Part shown: in pieces, positions 7,639 through 11,670 of the stretch | Layout of the letters: each line of letters opens with the position of its first letter | How positions within the stretch are numbered: position 1 is the first letter of the stretch | Notes under the pieces: model-generated | The model's database searches: none | The model's input: only the letters and a program-made list of their open reading frames with translations | What the model was told of the DNA's origin: nothing | From: Kordiimonadaceae bacterium | GTDB lineage: Bacteria; Pseudomonadota; Alphaproteobacteria; Sphingomonadales; Kordiimonadaceae | NCBI GenBank assembly: GCA_014238195.1 | Contig: JABABO010000229.1 | Location: 1-11,670 of the forward strand | DNA: 11,670 bases | Direction of reading: 5' to 3' | Translations under genes and position numbers: made by a program

Positions 7639-8576
7639 CAATGGGACACCCCACCAAGGGCACCAGTGACGCTGAACAATTCTTCTGGCTCAAACACCAA
7701 ACCAAGCGCCATTTTAATACAGACCAAAAGCACCATAAGGGCCAGAAGCGCGCGCAGGGTCTCCCCTTTTAACTTAAAGCCAAAACGTGCGCCGATTTGC
7801 GCCCCGACAACAGCCCCAAATAATAATAAAACAGCCAGAAAAATATCGACCGTCTGCGTATTCACACTGTGGAAAATAGTTGTCAGCGCCGTAACAAAGA
7901 TAATCTGAAATAAACTGGTGCCGACCACGACATTTGTCGGCATACCCAATAAATAGATCATCGCAGGCACCATCACAAAGCCACCACCAACCCCCATAAT
8001 AGCAGACAGGACCCCCACAAACATACCAATCGCCAGCGGTAATAAGGCCGAAATATAAAGTCGTGATTTTTTAAACCGCATTTTTAGCGGCAGAGCATGA
8101 ATCCAAGCTTTATGACGGTCTTCACGGGGTTTTGGTGTGGGAAAAATCCCTGCACGCGCCCGCAGTATGGCCCGCACGCTTTCCCAAAACATCAAGCCAC
8201 CGACCGAGCCTAAAAATAACACATACATTAAGCTGATCATCAAATCAACCTGCCCAAGCGACCGCAAATACGTAAAGACCTGCGCGCCAAAAAAAGACCC
8301 AACAGCGCCGCCCGCGATAAGCACAGCCCCCATTTTAACGTCAACACCTTGCCGTCGCCAATGTGCGAGAGCGCCTGAGACGCTAGCAGCGGTAATTTCA
8401 TTGGATTCGGTTGCCACAGCAACAGCTGGCGAAACCCCAGCAAAAATAAGTAGCGGAGTCATTAAAAAGCCACCCCCCACACCAAACATACCAGACAAAA
8501 AACCGACCGCCGCACCCATGCCGATGACTAAAAAGACATCCATGGAAAGTTCAGCAATGGGCAGATATAAAGGCAT
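7638..8576 (-). CDS. TauE/SafE family anion exporter
   Basis: The 312-residue product has the two-fold repeated layout of the family: SGMFGVGGGF at 28-37 and SAIMGVGGGF at 191-200, each at the first helix of a half, with about eight hydrophobic helices in all. The two halves are joined by a basic cytoplasmic loop at about 131-172. TauE/SafE proteins move sulfite, sulfoacetate or other sulfur-containing anions across the inner membrane, often by proton exchange; the exact substrate is not shown here. The ATG at 8576 has no clear ribosome binding site, and Met12 (8543) is an alternative start. The stop codon overlaps the start of the TIGR02186 gene, so the two are one operon. A TusA-like sulfur carrier gene converges from the other side. 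Confidence 0.92.
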   Translation of the reverse strand: MPLYLPIAELSMDVFLVIGMGAAVGFLSGMFGVGGGFLMTPLLIFAGVSPAVAVATESNEITAASVSGALAHWRRQGVDVKMGAVLIAGGAVGSFFGAQVFTYLRSLGQVDLMISLMYVLFLGSVGGLMFWESVRAILRARAGIFPTPKPREDRHKAWIHALPLKMRFKKSRLYISALLPLAIGMFVGVLSAIMGVGGGFVMVPAMIYLLGMPTNVVVGTSLFQIIFVTALTTIFHSVNTQTVDIFLAVLLLFGAVVGAQIGARFGFKLKGETLRALLALMVLLVCIKMALGLVFEPEELFSVTGALGGVSH

Positions 8577-8614
8577 ATGGCTACACTAACGGACCATCTT
8601 AATAAAAACAATTT

Positions 8615-8719
8615 TTATTTAGATTTTAACAATGCGAGTAAGACTATCAAAATCAACAGGCTGCCAGCCACCCATTGCAATTGAGGGGAATGCTGATCGT
8701 CATGGGGCAATCCCCCCAT
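8615..8719 (-). CDS. Possible 34-residue single-helix membrane peptide
   Basis: On the minus strand an ATG at 8719 opens a frame to TAA at 8615-8617. The peptide begins MGGLPHDDQHSPQLQW and continues with VAGSLLILIVLLALL (17-31) followed by KSK, so it has a short polar head, a membrane helix and a positive tail, as in real small membrane proteins. It ends 38 bases before the exporter start and on the same strand, so it could be the first gene of that operon. Against it: no clear ribosome binding site is seen (an in-frame stop lies two codons upstream of the ATG), and the GGGG stretch at its start also forms a small hairpin (8702-8719). I know no family for it. Confidence 0.4.
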   Translation of the reverse strand: MGGLPHDDQHSPQLQWVAGSLLILIVLLALLKSK

Positions 8720-8876
8720 ATTTTAAAGGTTTTCAACAGTAGAATTTTCTGGTCAGCCTGACGCACTGGAATTGCGCGGCTGGATTCCGACACTCAACGG
8801 TATGACGTTTGTAGTTGCTATTAAGCACACTTAAACAATGATGCTCTTTTCTTTTATCTTTTTCAAAACTATATCA
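8720..8876. other. Intergenic stretch between the small peptide gene and element C
   Basis: It contains the dyad GTCAG-c-CTGAC (8752-8762), which overlaps a larger imperfect hairpin to 8782, and a candidate minus-strand promoter at 8838-8866. A plus-strand open frame of 35 codons (8727-8834) without a start codon could be the tail of a lost gene, but nothing identifies it. Confidence 0.4.
8838..8866 (-). promoter_or_regulatory. Candidate promoter for the exporter operon
   Basis: On the minus strand TTGAAA (8861-8866) is followed after 17 bases by CATCAT (8838-8843), five and four matches to the sigma-70 consensus. It is about 120 bases upstream of the small peptide gene. The region is AT-rich, so chance matches are likely. 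Confidence 0.22.
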
Positions 8877-9038
8877 TATAGCGAGACCAATGAATAATGA
8901 TTTCATTATTTATTGATAAGTCGAACCGACACAAAAGCGAGACCAATGAATAATGATCTTATCGTTCATTGATAAGTCGAACCGACATAAATACTTATAG
9001 CCAAATAAGGTGATTAAAATTCACTGCATTTGGCTATA
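8877..9038 (+). repeat. Repeat element copy C (162 bases, with internal duplication)
   Basis: It has the same ends as copies A and B (TATAGCGAGACC and GGCTATA), but is longer by exactly 56 bases because the first hairpin module is present twice. The second hairpin (8996-9038) keeps its 11-base outer stem; changes in the inner part preserve pairing (GGTGA with TCACT, one wobble). Its last bases supply the in-frame TAA (9037-9039) that bounds the helicase reading frame on the 5' side. Confidence 0.9.
8880..8991 (+). repeat. 56-base tandem duplication inside element C
   Basis: Units 8880-8935 and 8936-8991 both start AGCGAGACCAATGAATAATG and both end in AAGTCGAACCGACAnAAA. They differ mainly in the hairpin centre and its 3' arm. 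In unit two the arm ends TTCATTG, which restores a Watson-Crick pair where unit one has a G-T pair, so the outer stem is kept although the sequence has drifted. Confidence 0.88.
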
Positions 9039-9084
9039 AGATCAGAAACTATGTTTTAAACCGCGTGTGCCTGATGTATTTTTG

Positions 9085-11670
9085 GTGCGTGAAACAACAG
9101 TAGAATATGAGCCGCTTGTGACGATTATTAAAGCCGTTTTAGGGCCAACCAACACGGGTAAAACCTATTTTGCCGTTGACCGTATGCTCAGCTACCCCAC
9201 AGGTATGATGGGCTTTCCCCTGCGATTGCTGGCGCGGGAAGTGTATGACCGCGTTGTCCGCGTTAAAGGGGTGCGCAATGTCGCGCTGCTCACGGGGGAA
9301 GAATATATCGTTCCTGAAACTGCGCGTTATTTTCTGTGCACGGCAGAGGCCATGCCCCGTATGGGCCTTGCTGCTGGCAAGGCAATGGATTTTATCGCGG
9401 TGGACGAAATTCAAATGGCCGCAGACACTGCACGCGGGCATGTGTTCACCGAACATTTGCTATCCAGCCGTGGCACCCATGAAACACTGTTCATGGGCGC
9501 GGAAACAATGGCACCGCTCATTCGAAAACTGATACCCGAAGCCACCTTTGACCACCGCCCACGCTTTTCAAAGCTGAGCTACATAAAGCCGATGAAACTG
9601 GGCCGACTGCCAAGGCGCAGTGCCGTAATAGGTTTTTCCGCAGCCGATGTTTACGGCCTTGCGGAGCTGATGCGCCGCCAAAAAGGGGGCGCGGCGATTG
9701 TTATGGGTTCGCTTAGCCCGCGCACACGCAATGCACAGGTTGACCTGTTTCAAAGCGGCGAGGTGGATTATCTGATTGCCACAGATGCCATCGGTATGGG
9801 GCTGAATATGGATGTGAACCATATTGCATTTTCTGAGCTGAGCAAATTTGACGGGCGCAATTTTCGCGGATTAACCGCCAGCGAAGCGGCACAAATCGCG
9901 GGGCGTGCTGGGCGCTATAAGCGCGATGGCACCTTTTCAACATTATCTGGTATGGACACTATGGACCCGATGATGGTAGCACAAATCGAAGATCATAGTT
10001 TTGAGACGGTAAAACGAATCAACTGGCGCAACAGCAAATTAAATTTTTCCAGCGTAAAAAGCCTGATAGCATCCCTTGAAATGCACACGGCTATTGACGG
10101 CCTATTCCGCCAAACTGGCGCGTTAGATATGCAAGCCCTAAAAGCACTGGCCGGCGACAGCGAAATAACGGCTTTAGCCACTTCAAAACAAGCGATAGAG
10201 CGGCTTTGGGCCGTGTCACAAGTCCCAGATTTTAGGCAAATTTCGCTAGCGGATCATGTGACTTTACAAAAAAAACTATATATGGATTTGATGGGGCCAA
10301 GGGGCACGATTGATCATGACTTTGTTCATAATCAAGTCAAGCGACTTGACAATACGAGCGGTGACATAGATACCTTGGCGCAAAGATTGGCAAGCATTCG
10401 TGTCTGGACCTATGTTTCACACCGTGCTAACTGGCTATCTGATGCGGCCCACTGGGCCCATGTCACGCGGAGTGTCGAGGATAAATTATCCGATGCTCTG
10501 CACGAAAAATTAACCCAGCGATTTGTGGACCGCCGAACGGCTGTTCTCATGCGCTCGCTCAGGCAAAGGGACGCACTCAGCGTGAGCATAGACCAAGAGA
10601 CAAATACCGTCAGTGTCGAAGGACACGAGATCGGCGAGCTACAGGGCTTTTCTTTCAAAGTGGAAGCAGGCGCTGCCCGTGATGACCAAAAAACACTCAA
10701 AGCTGCCGCCGAAAGCAGCTTAAAGGCGGAAATTTTACGCCGTGCGAAACTGTTTTGCAATGTGGGTGCCAAAACCTTAGAAATAGATTTCAGCAAGAGT
10801 GTGGCGCATCCACGGTTGGCGTGGGAAGGCAATGTTTTTGCAAGTCTGCGTGATACGGGTGCTTTGTTTGCCCCGCGTGTAAAGCTGCATGAAGATACAT
10901 TGCTGCACAGCGACACGGCGGAGCTCGTGCGTGAAAAAGCGCAAGACTGGCTTGACACCCGTGTAGCAGAAAAGCTGGGGCCGTTGATTAAATTAGCCCA
11001 AGAACTGAACGGTGACATCGAAACCCCAGAAGGCGAAGCGGCTTTATCAGGCTTAACGCGGGGTGTTGCCTTCCAAATTTTAGAAAATTTTGGCGCTATG
11101 AGCCGCGCTGATCTGGACCGTGACCTGCGTCAACTTGATCAAGAAGCCCGCAAAGGACTGCGGCGTTTTGGTGTACGCATTGGCGCAATTGGTGTTTACA
11201 TCCCCCATATTCTAAAACCCCACGCTACGGAACTACGTTTATTTATGTGGGCGCAGAAAAACAACATTGAAGACCTGCCCACCATTCCGACACCTGGAAT
11301 GGTGTGGGCTGATCTGCCTGAGGGTATGGATGCAGCCAATGTGCGTCAGTTTTATGCCTTAGCTGGGTTCCAGATTTGTGGTAAAAAAGCCGTGCGTATG
11401 GATATGGTAGAACGTCTTGCCGATGCAGTGCGACCCCTTGGGCAGGGCGGTAGTGAGTTTGAAGTCACCCCCGAAATTATGGGCCTTGTTGGTTTGTCCG
11501 GTGAAGCCTTCTCAGATGTGATGAAATCCATTGGGTATAGCTTCGAAAAGCGGATGGTTGACGCTGCAAAGCCAGAAACCCCAAAGCCAGAAACCGCTAA
11601 GCCTGAAACCGCAACGCCAGAAACTGCAACGCCAGAAACGCTTTCATCCGATGAAACAGCAACAGCGAAC
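9085..11670 (+). CDS. SUV3-like ATP-dependent RNA helicase (3' end outside window)
   Basis: The frame is open from 9040 to the right edge. Counting from the GTG at 9085, it shows Walker A GPTNTGKT (20-27), a LTGEE segment, motif II DEIQ (107-110, as in SUV3), MGAETM, ATDAIGMGLN (232-241) and motif VI QIAGRAGR (270-277). A long C-terminal part follows, with the SUV3-type region and IGAIGVYIPHILKP. SUV3 unwinds RNA with the degradosome in mitochondria; the bacterial relatives are presumed RNA helicases. There is no in-frame ATG before Walker A: candidates are GTG at 9067, 9085 and 9118 and TTG at 9082, none with a good ribosome binding site (9118 has GAG at 9109-9111). The family usually starts just before Walker A, so 9118 is also plausible. 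The visible 862 residues end in a Pro-Glu-Thr repeat. Confidence 0.87.
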   Translation, partial: MRETTVEYEPLVTIIKAVLGPTNTGKTYFAVDRMLSYPTGMMGFPLRLLAREVYDRVVRVKGVRNVALLTGEEYIVPETARYFLCTAEAMPRMGLAAGKAMDFIAVDEIQMAADTARGHVFTEHLLSSRGTHETLFMGAETMAPLIRKLIPEATFDHRPRFSKLSYIKPMKLGRLPRRSAVIGFSAADVYGLAELMRRQKGGAAIVMGSLSPRTRNAQVDLFQSGEVDYLIATDAIGMGLNMDVNHIAFSELSKFDGRNFRGLTASEAAQIAGRAGRYKRDGTFSTLSGMDTMDPMMVAQIEDHSFETVKRINWRNSKLNFSSVKSLIASLEMHTAIDGLFRQTGALDMQALKALAGDSEITALATSKQAIERLWAVSQVPDFRQISLADHVTLQKKLYMDLMGPRGTIDHDFVHNQVKRLDNTSGDIDTLAQRLASIRVWTYVSHRANWLSDAAHWAHVTRSVEDKLSDALHEKLTQRFVDRRTAVLMRSLRQRDALSVSIDQETNTVSVEGHEIGELQGFSFKVEAGAARDDQKTLKAAAESSLKAEILRRAKLFCNVGAKTLEIDFSKSVAHPRLAWEGNVFASLRDTGALFAPRVKLHEDTLLHSDTAELVREKAQDWLDTRVAEKLGPLIKLAQELNGDIETPEGEAALSGLTRGVAFQILENFGAMSRADLDRDLRQLDQEARKGLRRFGVRIGAIGVYIPHILKPHATELRLFMWAQKNNIEDLPTIPTPGMVWADLPEGMDAANVRQFYALAGFQICGKKAVRMDMVERLADAVRPLGQGGSEFEVTPEIMGLVGLSGEAFSDVMKSIGYSFEKRMVDAAKPETPKPETAKPETATPETATPETLSSDETATAN
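11571..11645 (+). repeat. 15-base tandem repeat encoding KPETA/TPETA
   Basis: Five copies with starts at 11571, 11586, 11601, 11616 and 11631 share GCC(A/T)GAAAC followed by a variable part. The period is 15 bases, so copy number can change without a frameshift. It encodes a Pro-Glu-Thr linker near the C-terminus of the helicase, probably a disordered spacer before a further tail domain outside the window. Confidence 0.85.

Noticed and set aside
8137..8589. Plus-strand open frame of 150 codons
   Set aside because: It lies opposite the TauE/SafE gene; its Lys/Pro/Thr/Ala-rich composition is what the reverse reading of a hydrophobic gene gives.
8702..8719. ATGGGG/CCCCAT hairpin followed by a short AT-rich stretch, as a plus-strand terminator
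   Set aside because: No plus-strand gene lies upstream, the stem is only six pairs, and the T run is short and broken.
8727..8834. Plus-strand 35-codon open frame ending GMTFVVAIKHT, possibly a gene remnant
   Set aside because: It has no start codon near its beginning and no recognisable family; too short to support as a pseudogene.
8877..9038. Repeats resembling a CRISPR array
   Set aside because: The two repeated units are directly joined without spacers of unique sequence, the repeat is 56 bases with internal hairpins, and no cas genes are near.
10410..11018. Minus-strand open frame of 202 codons
   Set aside because: It lies entirely inside the helicase gene, is Ser-rich and low in complexity, and shows no domain.

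Overview
The window looks like a chromosomal segment of a moderate-GC alphaproteobacterium. The main clues are a SUV3-like RNA helicase of the alphaproteobacterial type and a TauE/SafE exporter paired with a TIGR02186 membrane protein, a family described mainly from Alphaproteobacteria. No tRNA, rRNA, CRISPR array, transposase or phage gene was found.

Layout. Positions 3-848 are the 3' end of a YbbP-type ABC permease gene. A Bax-inhibitor-1 family membrane protein follows (973-1689) with a clear terminator. A 416-base intergenic region holds an orphan hairpin and a candidate promoter, then comes a 1210-residue RTX protein (2106-5738) built from two classes of tandem Ig/cadherin-like repeats, a poly-Asp linker, a calcium-binding RTX array and a C-terminal type I secretion region; it has its own terminator. 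Next is a 74-residue protein of unknown function (6119-6343), enclosed by two 106-base repeat elements in inverted orientation. A TusA-family sulfur carrier gene (6562-6834) converges on a minus-strand operon of a TauE/SafE exporter and a TIGR02186 protein, possibly led by a 34-residue membrane peptide gene (8615-8719). A third, 162-base copy of the repeat element (8877-9038) lies directly against the start of the SUV3-like helicase gene, which runs off the right edge.

How it fits together. The TusA-like carrier and the exporter pair suggest local handling of reduced sulfur or export of sulfur oxyanions; this is inference from gene families and position. The RTX protein is probably a secreted or surface adhesin, but no type I secretion genes are in the window. 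The most unusual content is the repeat family: three copies, each made of two AT-rich hairpins, all ending in TATAGC/GCTATA. Two copies bracket a gene whose leader has an inverted repeat that could mask its ribosome binding site, and the third abuts the helicase gene, which has no ATG start. They resemble the small non-autonomous elements of other bacteria (Correia/NEMIS share TATAG ends and TA targeting), but I recognise no known family.
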